Positions 1 through 8,592 are shown, counted from the stretch's first letter. The stretch: 64,000 bases of DNA from JAQBDA01 sp032124675 (GCA_032124675.1 JAQBDA010000196.1:11756-75755); one strand, 5' to 3'. Notes: generated from the sequence alone by a model not told the origin. Program-made: numbers and translations.

Positions 1-1
1 T

Positions 2-808
2 GCAGATGCGGTGGTGATGTACGAGGAGCACATCAACCAGGCGATCCGGTATATGCTCGCCGTAAAGGGCTTGGACCAGGGACGGGCGAACGAGCTGGCA
101 TTAAGCTTGCATGCCATGCTGGTAAGGAATATCAGCCTGCTCCAGCAGTTGGCAGGGACGTCTTCAGAGGGAGTTGGAGAACAGATCGAGCGTGTGCTGC
201 TGGTATCGGCGGGGATTGTCGATCTGTTGGGGAACAGCGTGGCAGATATCCCATTGCCGCCGATCTTCACCGCCACACCGACCTCCGTGCCCTCCACGGA
301 GCCTGGGAATACGCCAGCTGCCCTAGATCCCACACCGATCCCGGCCGCGACGGGTACACCTCTCCCGCCTCCTGCTCCTACTCGGGCAGCCTCGCCAACT
401 ACCCCGGCGACTGCAGCCTGGAGTGCGACACCGACGGAGCGGGTGATCCTGACGCCGGTTCCTTCAGCGAGCTCAACACCGAAGCGCAAGCCAGACCGCC
501 AGCCGACGGCAACGATGCCTGTAGTGAATACTCAGGTGCCCACCCATACTCCACCACCTAGCGCAACGATGACATCCACGGCGCAGCCCTCCCAGACATT
601 GACTGCGTCTGCCAGCCCGACAGCTTCACCAAGCCACACCCCGACGGTTACAACCACGCCAACCTACACCAGCACGGCTACCACTGTCCCTTCCCCGACA
701 TCGTCGCCGACATCGTCGCCGACCGATACTCCGACCGCGACCCAGATCACGCCCGAGCCCATCGAGACCCCTACGCCGCTGCCTCCTCCTCCGGGCTCCC
801 TTCCATAA
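2..808 (+). CDS. C-terminal part of a DUF5667-type protein with Pro/Thr-rich tail (cut by window edge)
   Basis: The reading frame is open to the left edge, so the N-terminus lies outside the window. The first 85 or so residues match residues about 190-275 of the DUF5667 protein at 1674-2864, and 36 nucleotides are identical between the copies (14-49 versus 2253-2288). The rest is a low-complexity Thr/Pro/Ser tail of roughly 170 residues, typical of extracellular linkers or stalks. By analogy with the downstream paralogue, this is probably a membrane-anchored protein whose short cytoplasmic N-terminus controls an ECF sigma factor encoded upstream, outside the window. Paralogy is seen in the sequence; the regulatory role is inferred. 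Confidence 0.75.
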   Translation, partial: ADAVVMYEEHINQAIRYMLAVKGLDQGRANELALSLHAMLVRNISLLQQLAGTSSEGVGEQIERVLLVSAGIVDLLGNSVADIPLPPIFTATPTSVPSTEPGNTPAALDPTPIPAATGTPLPPPAPTRAASPTTPATAAWSATPTERVILTPVPSASSTPKRKPDRQPTATMPVVNTQVPTHTPPPSATMTSTAQPSQTLTASASPTASPSHTPTVTTTPTYTSTATTVPSPTSSPTSSPTDTPTATQITPEPIETPTPLPPPPGSLP

Positions 809-917
809 GCCAACTATCCAATATGAATTCGGGATAAGGTAGTTCTGGGATTCATACAACGCCGGAGCCGCCTGGACCATTCCATATTCTCCAAACTGCC
901 CAACTTATATTATTATA

Positions 918-974
918 GGAGTTACACAGTTCGGGAAAAATGCTCACTACCCTCCCTACCAACTGTGTAAGTCC
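918..974. repeat. Inverted pair of the dispersed ACTGTGTAA motif upstream of the sigma gene
   Basis: TTACACAGTT at 922-931 and AACTGTGTAA at 961-970 form a perfect 10-bp inverted repeat. Each arm is flanked by a GGA/TCC extension (GGAGTTACACAGTT and AACTGTGTAAGTCC). The right arm is a copy of the 16-bp motif that recurs elsewhere in the window. It lies about 80 bp upstream of the ECF sigma factor start, so it could be an operator or an RNA hairpin. No function is shown. Confidence 0.6.
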
Positions 975-1053
975 TCTATTATTAAGGTTGGGTAAAGGCG
1001 ATAATGAATTTCGTAACAATTTATGAAGGGGTTCGTTATTAAGGTTAGCGTTG

Positions 1054-1665
1054 ATGTCTGAGTTTGATGAGGTCGGCGGTAATCTATCCGATGGCGACAA
1101 TCAACTTGTTGACGACAATCAACCAGACGATGACCATCAACTGCTGTTGGCTGCAAAGGACGGTGATACCGAGGCTTTCGGGATATTATACGAGCGGTAT
1201 GCCGACCGGATATTTCTTTATTTGTTTGGGCGTGTGAACAACCGCCTGGATGCCGAGGATATCACTGAAGATGTCTTCTTGAGGGTCTGGAGATCGCTGC
1301 CCAACTACCGTGAGCAAGGGGTGCCATTTCTGGCATATCTGTTCAGCATAGCACGCAACGCCCTGATCGACCACTACCGGCGCTCAGGGCAGGTAAAAGG
1401 TCAGGTGTCCATCGATGATCTGTCGCTGCCGGATCACAGTCCAGGACCAGGGGAGTCAGCATTGTCTAATTCGGAGCGGGAGGAACTGAGGGCGAAGTTG
1501 GAGCAGCTGCGAGATGATTATAGGACCGTTCTGGAGCTGCGGTTCCTTGCTGGTCTCTCGCCGGATGAGACGGCGGAGGTCATGGGGCGCACTTCGGGAG
1601 CGATACGGGTGCTGCAGCACCGGGCGCTGGCAGCACTGCGAGTGGTACTTGAAGGAAGTCAATAG
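1054..1665 (+). CDS. ECF-type RNA polymerase sigma factor
   Basis: A 203-residue sigma-70 family protein with the two-domain ECF layout. Region 2 spans about residues 30-100, including the -10 recognition segment around DAEDITEDVFLRVW and the following SIARNALIDHYRR helix. Region 4 spans about 140-195, with a helix-turn-helix around LSPDETAEVMGRTSGAIRVLQHRA. ATG 1054 is chosen over the adjacent TTG 1051; an AAGG stretch lies about 10 nt upstream. The stop is 8 nt before the DUF5667 protein gene, so the two are almost certainly co-transcribed and the second is likely its regulator. Target promoters cannot be read from the sequence. Confidence 0.92.
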   Translation: MSEFDEVGGNLSDGDNQLVDDNQPDDDHQLLLAAKDGDTEAFGILYERYADRIFLYLFGRVNNRLDAEDITEDVFLRVWRSLPNYREQGVPFLAYLFSIARNALIDHYRRSGQVKGQVSIDDLSLPDHSPGPGESALSNSEREELRAKLEQLRDDYRTVLELRFLAGLSPDETAEVMGRTSGAIRVLQHRALAALRVVLEGSQ

Positions 1666-1673
1666 GTAGTTAT

Positions 1674-2864
1674 ATGTCTGCGCACAAGGGCGACATCGAG
1701 CTGATCCTGCAGGAGAGCCTGGAGCAGATCCAGAGCGGGCAGGCCACGCTGGAAGGGATTCTGGAACAGCATCCCAACCGGGCGGACGAGCTGCGCCCGC
1801 TGCTGGAGACTGCGCTATGGCTCCGGGTGCGCAGGGCGACGCTGGACCCGCGGCCTGGGTTTGTCAGGGCTTCTCGGCGGCGGGTGCTGGAGCAGGTCCG
1901 GCAGGAGCAGGCAGACAGGGCGGTGCCTGTCTACTCGCGCGGGGTTATCGCGCTCGGACAATTCTTCCAGGTGCTCACCACGCAGCGGCGGCTTGCATTC
2001 CAGTATGCAGTAGTCCTCGTGCTGGCTTTGGCGATGGTAGCAGGCAGCGCAGGGGTTGCACGGGGAGCGCAGAGTTCGCTGCCGGGAGACCCATTATACG
2101 GGGTGAAGATCGTAATGGAAAATGCCAGCCTGGCGCTGGCGGGCGACCAGGCGGAAAAGGTGGAGCTACACATCCGCTACGCACAGCGGCGGCTGGAGGA
2201 GATCCAGGCGCTGGTCGCCGCCAACCGGCAGGAAGAAATCCCTGGAGTGGTTGTGATGTACGAGGAGCACATCAACCAGGCGATCCGGCACATGATCGCT
2301 GTGCAGGGAACCGACCAGGAGCGGGCGAACCAGCTCGCGATCCGCCTGCATGCGATGATGGAAAGGGATGTTGGGCTGTTCCAGCTTCTGGCAGAGACGG
2401 CCTCGGAGGGGGTTGGAGAGCAGATCGAGAGGGTGCTGCTGGTGTCGGCGGGTGTTGTGGATTTGCTAGAGGAAACCGTGGCAGATATCCCCCTGCCGGC
2501 GATTGCTATCTATACGCCAACCGTACTGCCTGCATCCCTGACCCCAATTGCTACCCAGGAAGAAGTCGCCATTGCGACCATTGCCCCAACCGCCACTGCG
2601 ACTGCACTGCCATCGGCAATTCCCAGTATGGCAGCCACCACCCTGGTTGCACCTGTAGCTGAGCTTACGGTTACGACTACCCCGACAGCAAAGCTTACGG
2701 TTGTCGCGGTTGAAGATGATGAAGATGTCAAACCGACCAAGACTCCCAAGCCAACAAAAACTCCCAAGCCGAAGAAAGACAAAGATAAAGACAAAGACAA
2801 AGACAAAGACAAAGACCTGCCTGTACCTACCCGCAGACCTGTTAAGCCACCCAATGACCGGTAA
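1674..2864 (+). CDS. DUF5667-domain membrane protein, probable anti-sigma factor
   Basis: A 396-residue protein. Residues 1-90 are a soluble helical segment of the kind found at the N-terminus of Chloroflexota sigma regulators. One transmembrane helix lies at about 108-130. The DUF5667 region follows, with the marker SLPGDPLYGVK near 135 and a helical stretch up to about 275. The C-terminus is a Thr/Pro-rich tail ending in seven Lys-Asp pairs, encoded by a hexanucleotide repeat. It directly follows the ECF sigma gene, which supports a role in holding that sigma factor at the membrane and sensing an external cue. The sigma-binding role is inferred from position. It is a close paralogue of the truncated gene at the left edge. 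Confidence 0.82.
   Translation: MSAHKGDIELILQESLEQIQSGQATLEGILEQHPNRADELRPLLETALWLRVRRATLDPRPGFVRASRRRVLEQVRQEQADRAVPVYSRGVIALGQFFQVLTTQRRLAFQYAVVLVLALAMVAGSAGVARGAQSSLPGDPLYGVKIVMENASLALAGDQAEKVELHIRYAQRRLEEIQALVAANRQEEIPGVVVMYEEHINQAIRHMIAVQGTDQERANQLAIRLHAMMERDVGLFQLLAETASEGVGEQIERVLLVSAGVVDLLEETVADIPLPAIAIYTPTVLPASLTPIATQEEVAIATIAPTATATALPSAIPSMAATTLVAPVAELTVTTTPTAKLTVVAVEDDEDVKPTKTPKPTKTPKPKKDKDKDKDKDKDKDLPVPTRRPVKPPNDR
2775..2816 (+). repeat. Hexanucleotide tandem repeat (AAAGAC)n within a coding region
   Basis: Seven consecutive hexamers, six AAAGAC and one AAAGAT, encode a Lys-Asp run near the C-terminus of the DUF5667 protein. Because the unit is 6 bp, copy-number changes by slippage would keep the frame. 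Confidence 0.9.
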
Positions 2865-2992
2865 TATCAGATTTGTTAGGTGATCGCAGCAATCAGAGAA
2901 TGCCTTAGCAAGGGCGAAATGTTAAGACAAAATTAACGGCATTTTTACGCCTTTTTACAACAAACTGTAACAAAATAGGCATAGCTACGTTT

Positions 2993-3038
2993 ATTGTGAT
3001 GAGCGGCTACGCTGTTTTTTTGTGCTATTCATCACAAT
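2993..3038. repeat. 10-bp perfect inverted repeat upstream of the TadE-type gene
   Basis: ATTGTGATGA at 2993-3002 pairs with TCATCACAAT at 3029-3038. Inside the loop, AGCG/CGCT (3002-3012) is followed by seven T residues. This may be a terminator for the sigma/DUF5667 transcript or a regulatory hairpin ahead of the pilus-like genes. The half-sites resemble TGTGA/TCACA, but the spacing is too long for a single CRP-type site. Confidence 0.5.
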
Positions 3039-3092
3039 TTATTGTGTACAAACAGGTAAAAAGGCAATAAATATTGATGAAAGCAGGTGGAT

Positions 3093-4205
3093 ATGGCAAG
3101 GATTGATTTATTCTTAAGACCAAAAAATAACCCACAGGAGAAGGCTCAGGGCATGGTTGAGTTTGCCCTGATATTGCCGCTTCTGCTGTTGGTGATTTTG
3201 GGGCTTATCGAAGCCGGCCGCCTGCTGTTCATCTATAGCGCGGTTTCCACTGCCAGCCGGGAGGCAGCCCGCTACGGGGCGGCTGCAGGAAATGTAGGTG
3301 GAAATATCCCGCATTTCAAGGATTGCACTGGCATTATGGCTTCCGCCATACGTGTCGGCAGCCTGGTCACCGTTCAGCAAAATGACATAACCATTAATTA
3401 TGATCATGGTCCGGACACTACGGTGTTTGCAACATCCTGCCCTGCACTTGACCCGAATGCTGTTCATGGTGCAGATCGTATTATCGTTTCGGTAACAGCC
3501 CCTTATCAGCCTATCGTACCCCTGGTCAACCTGCCGGCATTTCCAATTTCTTCAACCACCTCTCGTACCATCATAAAGGATGTAACCATCGTGGGGACAC
3601 CTCCAACGCCGTTCCCGACTAATACATCCACGCCTACAATCACGCCTACACCGACCAATACCGCAACACCGACCAATACTGCCACGCCTACCAACACTGC
3701 GACAAACACACCCACTTCTACCAGTACACCCACAGCGACCCTTGGTCCATCAATGACACCCACTCTGACGAATACGCCCACCCCTACCAGCACGCCCACC
3801 CCTACTTATACTTATACACCTTCTCCGACTCCATCCTGCCCGCAGGGTTCTTTGATAGCGCAGGTTGACCCCAACAATAAGAAAATGCGCTGGACGGTGA
3901 CCTATCCAGACTACAGTGTGCCGATCGGTGTGACCCAGATCTATGTGGAGTGGCCAACCACCGGCAACAACCCGCTGAAATCGATCACCTTCGTCGGCAT
4001 CGATGAATCGCCTCCCTCAGGTCAATCCTGGCTGCCGCCATCTATAACACGCAACCCAGGTTGGCTCGGTACATTCAGCCAGGCGCAGGAAGACCTGACG
4101 CTGACCTTCAATGGCAAGATGTCTACCGGGGTCTACCATATCGAGTTGACCTTCGATCGCCCATATTGCCAGGTGATCAGCATCGACTATCCATTTATCC
4201 AGTGA
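3093..4205 (+). CDS. TadE-family protein with Pro/Thr linker and extra C-terminal domain
   Basis: Residues about 15-60 carry the TadE signature: a prepilin-like Gly-Met-Val-Glu junction followed by a hydrophobic helix (FALILPLLLLVILGLIEAGR) and a SREAARYGA helix. Residues about 60-170 complete a small pseudopilin-like domain. A linker of about 75 residues of TPT/TNT repeats follows, then a unique domain of about 120 residues that looks secreted and beta-rich, with paired Cys. ATG 3093 is preferred because AGCAGG lies just upstream; GTG 3087 is in frame. It heads a run of four surface-protein genes. TadE proteins are minor pilins or pilus-assembly factors; the long C-terminal extension suggests a displayed adhesive or structural domain, which is inferred. 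Confidence 0.8.
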   Translation: MARIDLFLRPKNNPQEKAQGMVEFALILPLLLLVILGLIEAGRLLFIYSAVSTASREAARYGAAAGNVGGNIPHFKDCTGIMASAIRVGSLVTVQQNDITINYDHGPDTTVFATSCPALDPNAVHGADRIIVSVTAPYQPIVPLVNLPAFPISSTTSRTIIKDVTIVGTPPTPFPTNTSTPTITPTPTNTATPTNTATPTNTATNTPTSTSTPTATLGPSMTPTLTNTPTPTSTPTPTYTYTPSPTPSCPQGSLIAQVDPNNKKMRWTVTYPDYSVPIGVTQIYVEWPTTGNNPLKSITFVGIDESPPSGQSWLPPSITRNPGWLGTFSQAQEDLTLTFNGKMSTGVYHIELTFDRPYCQVISIDYPFIQ

Positions 4206-4223
4206 TGCCAGTGGAGTAAACCC

Positions 4224-6614
4224 ATGAAAATGAGACAATTCTTACTCACTTTTGCACTGGCTTTTGCGACTGTTTTCTCTGCCAGCGCCAGCGAGCTGAC
4301 TCCCAGCCCGCTGCCAGGGGCAGAGCTGCCCCCTGCTCCTGGTGATCCCACGGCTAAGATCGACCGCTCAATCTACCAACTGCCGGTCCCGGCAAGCGTG
4401 ATAGCCCAGGCAGATCGCTACGGCTATATCTACGATGACAGTTTAACCCCAGCCTGGAAAGATTTGACCTCTGGCGGGACAGAGGCGGAATTTTCCTCCC
4501 GAGATGACGACACAGTTGGACCGATCAGGATGGGTTTTGGCTTCAAGTTCTATGAGAACGTCTACTCAGAGCTGTATATCAGCACCAACGGCATGCTGAC
4601 CTTTGGGGAAGCCAGTGACCTATATGTAAACAGTCCCATGCCGCGGGATACTTATCCCAACAATTTTGTCACGCCCTTTTGGGATGACCTGATCATGCTG
4701 GTGGATAACAGCAGCCAGAAGATCAGCAAGGTATTCTACAAAATGGGCACAGATACCATCGGGCAATTCTTCTCCGTTGAATGGTACCAGATCGCCCGCC
4801 TGGGAAGTCAGGAGTTACTGACATTCGAGGTTGTCCTGTATGAGAATGGCGATATCCTGTTCCAATACCACGACCTCGCCGGGGTGATTGACCAGGCAAC
4901 CGTGGGGATCGAAGATGAGCATGGTGTGGACGGGCTGCTCTATCTGCACAATGCGCCTGGTCTGAGCGTATCAAAGGCGATCAAGATTACCCGGCCCGCC
5001 GTACCGGAGTGGCGTGCAAAAGTGTATCCGGATTACCGCAGCGCATTTACATTTAAGCATCAAACAAGCCTGGATTTCACAGTCCGCAATACCGGGAACA
5101 TATCTCAGCCGGATGTGTTTGATCTGAAGGTTTCGGCGATGTCTCCCGGATGGTCGCTCACATTGCTTGATAGCGATGGTAAGACCCCGTTGAATGATAC
5201 AGATGGGGATGGGATTGTGGATACAGGCAGCTTGGCCCCGGGGGCTGAGGTCCAGGTGGTTGTCAGAGTAACCGCACCGGACGCTGCCATGGTCGGGGAT
5301 TATATTGCCCCTATATTGACGGCAGCTTCATCGCAAAATACCAACAAGAATGCACCGATCCAGCTGCAGGTCGCCATACCGGCGCCCTTTGCTCAGGCTT
5401 CGCTGGACTTGATGGTCGGGCCGAATGTGCGATTGATCTGGAAAGAAAATCTATACGGCACAAATCTGAACCAGGGGCAGCAGTTTACCGGCAGCAACCT
5501 GTCGTTGGTCGCCCTGCCGGATAAGAACTACATCTATACCTGGGAACACAACACCGGCATGATGGCCAATCTGGAATACACGATCCTGAATCGTTTTGGG
5601 GTGGTTTTGAAGCCGGTAACGGTGCTCACCGATAACTCCCAGGCTACTTATGATACCGCTGACCGGTTCCTCTCCCTTGCCTCCACTTTAAATGGTCGCG
5701 TTGGCGCGCTGTGGGTGCGTACGCTCAGCAGAGATGCAGATCAAAAGATCAATCAGAATATATACTTTGCGATCCTGGATTCGGATGGCAACACACAGGT
5801 CGCTCCTATGAATCTGACCCAGAACAATTTATGGCGGGGTCGAGATGACTATGACATGCCGCTGTTCCTGGCTCCGAGAATTATGGCGACCGAAGATAAC
5901 CGCTTTGTACTGGTGTGGGGTGATGAGCGCAACCATACGGCAGGCAGCTCATCAGATATGTACTATGCGGTATACGACCAGTACGGGATTCAGGTATTCC
6001 CGATCACAGCCTTGACCACCAGTGTGCCGGGAGAGGTGCGCTACACCACACCGGCGCTGGTTGCACTGCCGGGCAGCCGGGCGATCGCAATGTACATAGT
6101 GAGCGACCCTGGGGATCCGGATGATCCCCAGGACGATATATCTACCGCGGCCTATGTCGTATTAAATTCGGCCGGTAGCCTGGTAAAAAGCCAAACCATG
6201 ATCGCCGGCAGCAAAGGGTCAACACCGGATGGTGTCTTCACGTCTGGTGGAAATGTGGTTTTTGGCTGGAACCTGACCGGAACTGCGCAGGTGCAGTACG
6301 TTCTGTTAGACAGCCAGGCTGTTAACGTTACCAGCGGACCGCACAGCCTGGCAACGCCTAAAGGCCGTGAAGCAGGTGTTGTATCGGTGACGATGGACGA
6401 CAGCGGACATGCAGCGCTGACATGGGGTGATGCTGAGCAGAGCGACTATCTCTCCTATACTCTGATCGATGAGAATGGGTCGATTGCAACACCGCCGATG
6501 GTCTTCGCAACCGGACTGGGAAGTGAACCATTGATCAATACCAACTCCTATGGGTTTGGGAACGCTCCGTACGACGGAAGCTGGCAGGTCCAGTTGCCTT
6601 CCATTCAGAATTAA
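4224..6614 (+). CDS. Large secreted protein with nidogen-like and NEW3-like beta domains
   Basis: A 796-residue protein with a clear N-terminal signal peptide (about residues 1-24, ending SASAS). Residues about 85-260 contain the pattern GFGFKFYENVYSELYISTNG followed later by FVTPFWDDL, as seen in NIDO-like extracellular beta domains. Residues about 275-350 resemble a NEW3/NPCBM-associated domain (TVRNTGN...GSLAPGAEVQVVVRV). Residues about 390-796 show repeated WGDERN/WGDAEQ-type strands that suggest a beta-propeller. No transmembrane anchor or LPxTG motif is visible. It sits between TadE-type genes, 18 nt after the first, so it is probably exported as part of a surface appendage or adhesion system. 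Exact function is unknown. Confidence 0.72.
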   Translation: MKMRQFLLTFALAFATVFSASASELTPSPLPGAELPPAPGDPTAKIDRSIYQLPVPASVIAQADRYGYIYDDSLTPAWKDLTSGGTEAEFSSRDDDTVGPIRMGFGFKFYENVYSELYISTNGMLTFGEASDLYVNSPMPRDTYPNNFVTPFWDDLIMLVDNSSQKISKVFYKMGTDTIGQFFSVEWYQIARLGSQELLTFEVVLYENGDILFQYHDLAGVIDQATVGIEDEHGVDGLLYLHNAPGLSVSKAIKITRPAVPEWRAKVYPDYRSAFTFKHQTSLDFTVRNTGNISQPDVFDLKVSAMSPGWSLTLLDSDGKTPLNDTDGDGIVDTGSLAPGAEVQVVVRVTAPDAAMVGDYIAPILTAASSQNTNKNAPIQLQVAIPAPFAQASLDLMVGPNVRLIWKENLYGTNLNQGQQFTGSNLSLVALPDKNYIYTWEHNTGMMANLEYTILNRFGVVLKPVTVLTDNSQATYDTADRFLSLASTLNGRVGALWVRTLSRDADQKINQNIYFAILDSDGNTQVAPMNLTQNNLWRGRDDYDMPLFLAPRIMATEDNRFVLVWGDERNHTAGSSSDMYYAVYDQYGIQVFPITALTTSVPGEVRYTTPALVALPGSRAIAMYIVSDPGDPDDPQDDISTAAYVVLNSAGSLVKSQTMIAGSKGSTPDGVFTSGGNVVFGWNLTGTAQVQYVLLDSQAVNVTSGPHSLATPKGREAGVVSVTMDDSGHAALTWGDAEQSDYLSYTLIDENGSIATPPMVFATGLGSEPLINTNSYGFGNAPYDGSWQVQLPSIQN

Positions 6615-6655
6615 TACTTAACATTGACATTGCAGCTAAGGGAGGCCATTGAGCC

Positions 6656-7099
6656 ATGAAAAAGATCAATCAAACATCAACTGAACGTGGGCAAAGCCTG
6701 GTGGAATTCTCGGTAGGCTTAGTTTTTGTGCTGGTCCTGCTGGCCGGGCTGGTCGATCTGGGCCGCGGCCTGTTCACTTATATGGCACTGCGGGATGGCG
6801 CTCAAGAGGGTGCAGCCTATGGTTCGCTGAACCCCACTGAGACCAGCACCATCCAAAACCGGGTGTACGGCAGCTCGACCATGCTGCAGAGCCTGGAAAG
6901 CCCGGGGGAGTCTCCCTCGCCGCTCGATATCCAGGTGAATATCTCCGGCAGTGCCTGCACAGGTAATGCTATTGAGGTGATCGTAGTTTATAACGATTTC
7001 CCGCTGACGATGCCTTTCGTGGGGTCATTTCTCGGATCGCAGACGGTAGATATTCATGCTTCTGCTGAGAATACGATCTTAAGCCCGAAGTGCCCGTAA
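6656..7099 (+). CDS. TadE-like pseudopilin
   Basis: A 147-residue protein with a short charged leader, then GQSLVEFSVG, a transmembrane helix (about residues 18-40) and VDLGRGLFTYMALRDGAQEG, the usual TadE pattern of a pilin-like helix continuing into an Ala/Gly-rich helix. Two Cys near the C-terminal half (SACTG and the final KCP) may form a disulfide outside the cell. An AGGGAGG-like site precedes ATG 6656. It lies 41 nt after the large secreted protein and 27 nt before the TadG-type gene, so it is likely in the same operon. The prepilin peptidase, TadA ATPase and TadB/C platform proteins are not in the window. Confidence 0.8.
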   Translation: MKKINQTSTERGQSLVEFSVGLVFVLVLLAGLVDLGRGLFTYMALRDGAQEGAAYGSLNPTETSTIQNRVYGSSTMLQSLESPGESPSPLDIQVNISGSACTGNAIEVIVVYNDFPLTMPFVGSFLGSQTVDIHASAENTILSPKCP

Positions 7100-7126
7100 T
7101 AATGTGTAGTTGGATGGAGGTAGGCA

Positions 7127-8404
7127 ATGAAGAAACGACACTCATCTGAGAGCGGTCAGGCGATGATTTTGCTGGTGCTGGGTGTGGTGGTCTTATTCGG
7201 TTTTGCTGCCCTGGCAGTCGATGGTGGTATGACGTATTCAGACCGGCGCCATGCCCAAATGGGCTCGGATGCCGCCTCCCTCGCCGGGGGTGGGGCTGCT
7301 GCCCTGTACATGGAGAACCATGGTGTGGTATACGGTAACTTCACCTGCAGCTCTACTGCTGTGATTAATGCTCAGAACAGCAATGACCCGAATAACCCAG
7401 GAGCAAAATTATCCGCCATCAACCGGGCTGCGGACAATGATTACACCCTCGATGTGGATATCTCTGACCAGCACGGTGTCATAACGGAATGCGGCATTGA
7501 TGACCATGGTGGCTGGCAGGATAAGTATATCGATATCAAAACCATGGTCACCAAAAATACCGAAACTACATTTGCTCATTTTGTCTTCAGCGGCCTGATG
7601 CGCAACACCGTGGAGGCGATCACCCGCGTGCGTCCGCGCAGCCCGGCGGCATACGGTCACGCCATCGTGGCGTTGAACCCGGCGAACTGCCAGGGGAATG
7701 AAAACGGAGCCGGATTTAGCGGGAATGTAAACACCTATGTAAACGGCGGTGGTATATTCTCAAATGGCTGCCTGCAGGTGAACGGAGGCTCAGGGACTAC
7801 TCAGGTTACCAATGGCACCATAAATTACGGAGGGCAGGTCCAGAATCCCGGCCAATTTTCTCCCGCGCCTCAGCCGACAGATCCCTTACCGCCCGGGTCT
7901 TATGATATCCCGGCTCCGGACTGTTCTCACCCCAGCGCTTGGAACGGTACCGGCAACCAGCTGGAAGCACTGAGCCCGCTCTCACCGGGTCTGTATTGTG
8001 TCACCGGCAATCTGCGCCTGAATGGCAATGGTACCTTTGCCGGACAAGACGTAACGATTGTTATGCTGAATGGAGATATGAATATCAACGGTACGGTAAC
8101 CGTCCAGATCGATGCGCCTCCCAGGGAACCAGACCCGAGCCCGGCATTGCCCGGTGTGCTGATCTATATCCCCCCCAGCAATTCGAACCCGATCACCCTG
8201 AACGGCACTTCAGATTCATATTTTGAAGGGACGGTATATGCACCAGCATCTACAATAGAATTTTCTGGAACCGGCGGAATAGCCGCTTATCATTCACAGT
8301 TTATCGGGCTGAACGTCAAAGCATCGGGAACAGCGGATATCGAGGTTATCTTCAGCGAACCGGAGCAGTTCAGCAAACCCGCTATGCTGGAATTGTATAA
8401 ATGA
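7127..8404 (+). CDS. TadG-like protein (putative Flp pilus assembly Tad_N domain)
   Basis: A 425-residue protein whose N-terminus (SGQAMILLVLGVVVLFGFAA, then AVDGGMTYSDRRHAQMGSDA) matches the Tad/TadG N-terminal helix, where a hydrophobic stretch is followed by RRxxQxxADAAALAG-like residues. The remainder (about 80-425) is extracytoplasmic, Gly/Asn-rich, with repeated strands such as LNGDMNINGTVTV and ITLNGTSDSYFEGTVYAP that suggest a beta-helix or polymer-forming fold. GGATGGAGG precedes ATG 7127. It ends the surface gene group and is followed by a strong hairpin. It probably forms part of an envelope-spanning or displayed structure, by analogy with TadG. Confidence 0.8.
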   Translation: MKKRHSSESGQAMILLVLGVVVLFGFAALAVDGGMTYSDRRHAQMGSDAASLAGGGAAALYMENHGVVYGNFTCSSTAVINAQNSNDPNNPGAKLSAINRAADNDYTLDVDISDQHGVITECGIDDHGGWQDKYIDIKTMVTKNTETTFAHFVFSGLMRNTVEAITRVRPRSPAAYGHAIVALNPANCQGNENGAGFSGNVNTYVNGGGIFSNGCLQVNGGSGTTQVTNGTINYGGQVQNPGQFSPAPQPTDPLPPGSYDIPAPDCSHPSAWNGTGNQLEALSPLSPGLYCVTGNLRLNGNGTFAGQDVTIVMLNGDMNINGTVTVQIDAPPREPDPSPALPGVLIYIPPSNSNPITLNGTSDSYFEGTVYAPASTIEFSGTGGIAAYHSQFIGLNVKASGTADIEVIFSEPEQFSKPAMLELYK

Positions 8405-8436
8405 TTTAGGAATTATGCAGATCGTAGGATAGTCTG

Positions 8437-8466
8437 TGATGGATGGGCTGTTCAGCCCATCCATCA
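8437..8466 (+). terminator. Hairpin terminator after the TadG-type gene
   Basis: A perfect 14-bp stem (TGATGGATGGGCTG paired with CAGCCCATCCATCA) has only TT between the arms and starts about 30 nt after the stop codon. The following sequence is only moderately T-rich. Confidence 0.7.
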
Positions 8467-8481
8467 TCTATTTAAAGAAGT

Positions 8482-8586
8482 ACCCGGGCAGGCAACCCGG
8501 CGGCACCCAGAATTTCCTCCTTACTGCTGCTTCCTCTCGGACCTGACAGGGTTCGAAGGGTTCTGCCGCGCCGGACCCACCCGGGC
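8482..8586 (-). ncRNA. ffs: Bacterial small SRP RNA (4.5S)
   Basis: Read on the minus strand, the sequence contains the conserved SRP apical domain: CTGTCAGGTCCGAGAGGAAG followed by CAGCAG, matching the asymmetric loop plus GGAA-type tetraloop that binds Ffh. The ends, both containing CCCGGG, can pair to close a single rod of about 105 nt with no Alu domain. A consensus promoter sits at the correct distance upstream. It delivers ribosome-nascent-chain complexes to the membrane together with Ffh. Confidence 0.93.
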
Positions 8587-8592
8587 GTCTGG

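Noticed and set aside
1817..2662. A 281-codon plus-strand frame inside the DUF5667 gene
   Set aside because: Composition is Gly/Ala/Arg-rich shadow of the real frame, with no family pattern and no independent start site.
2510..2854. Long minus-strand frames rich in Val/Gly opposite Thr/Pro or Lys/Asp repeats (also at 3506-3799 and 54910-55113)
   Set aside because: Antisense of low-complexity coding repeats, which rarely contain stops; no ribosome-binding site or similarity.
2993..3038. CRP/FNR-type operator (TGTGA...TCACA)
   Set aside because: The half-sites are about 32 bp apart instead of 6, so a standard CRP dimer site is excluded.
3600..3830. Repeats that look like a CRISPR array or minisatellite in the TadE-type gene
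   Set aside because: Irregular short units that encode a Thr/Pro/Asn linker; no uniform spacers.
8409..8424. GGAATTATGCAGAT after the TadG-type gene as another motif copy
   Set aside because: Too many mismatches to the consensus to count.
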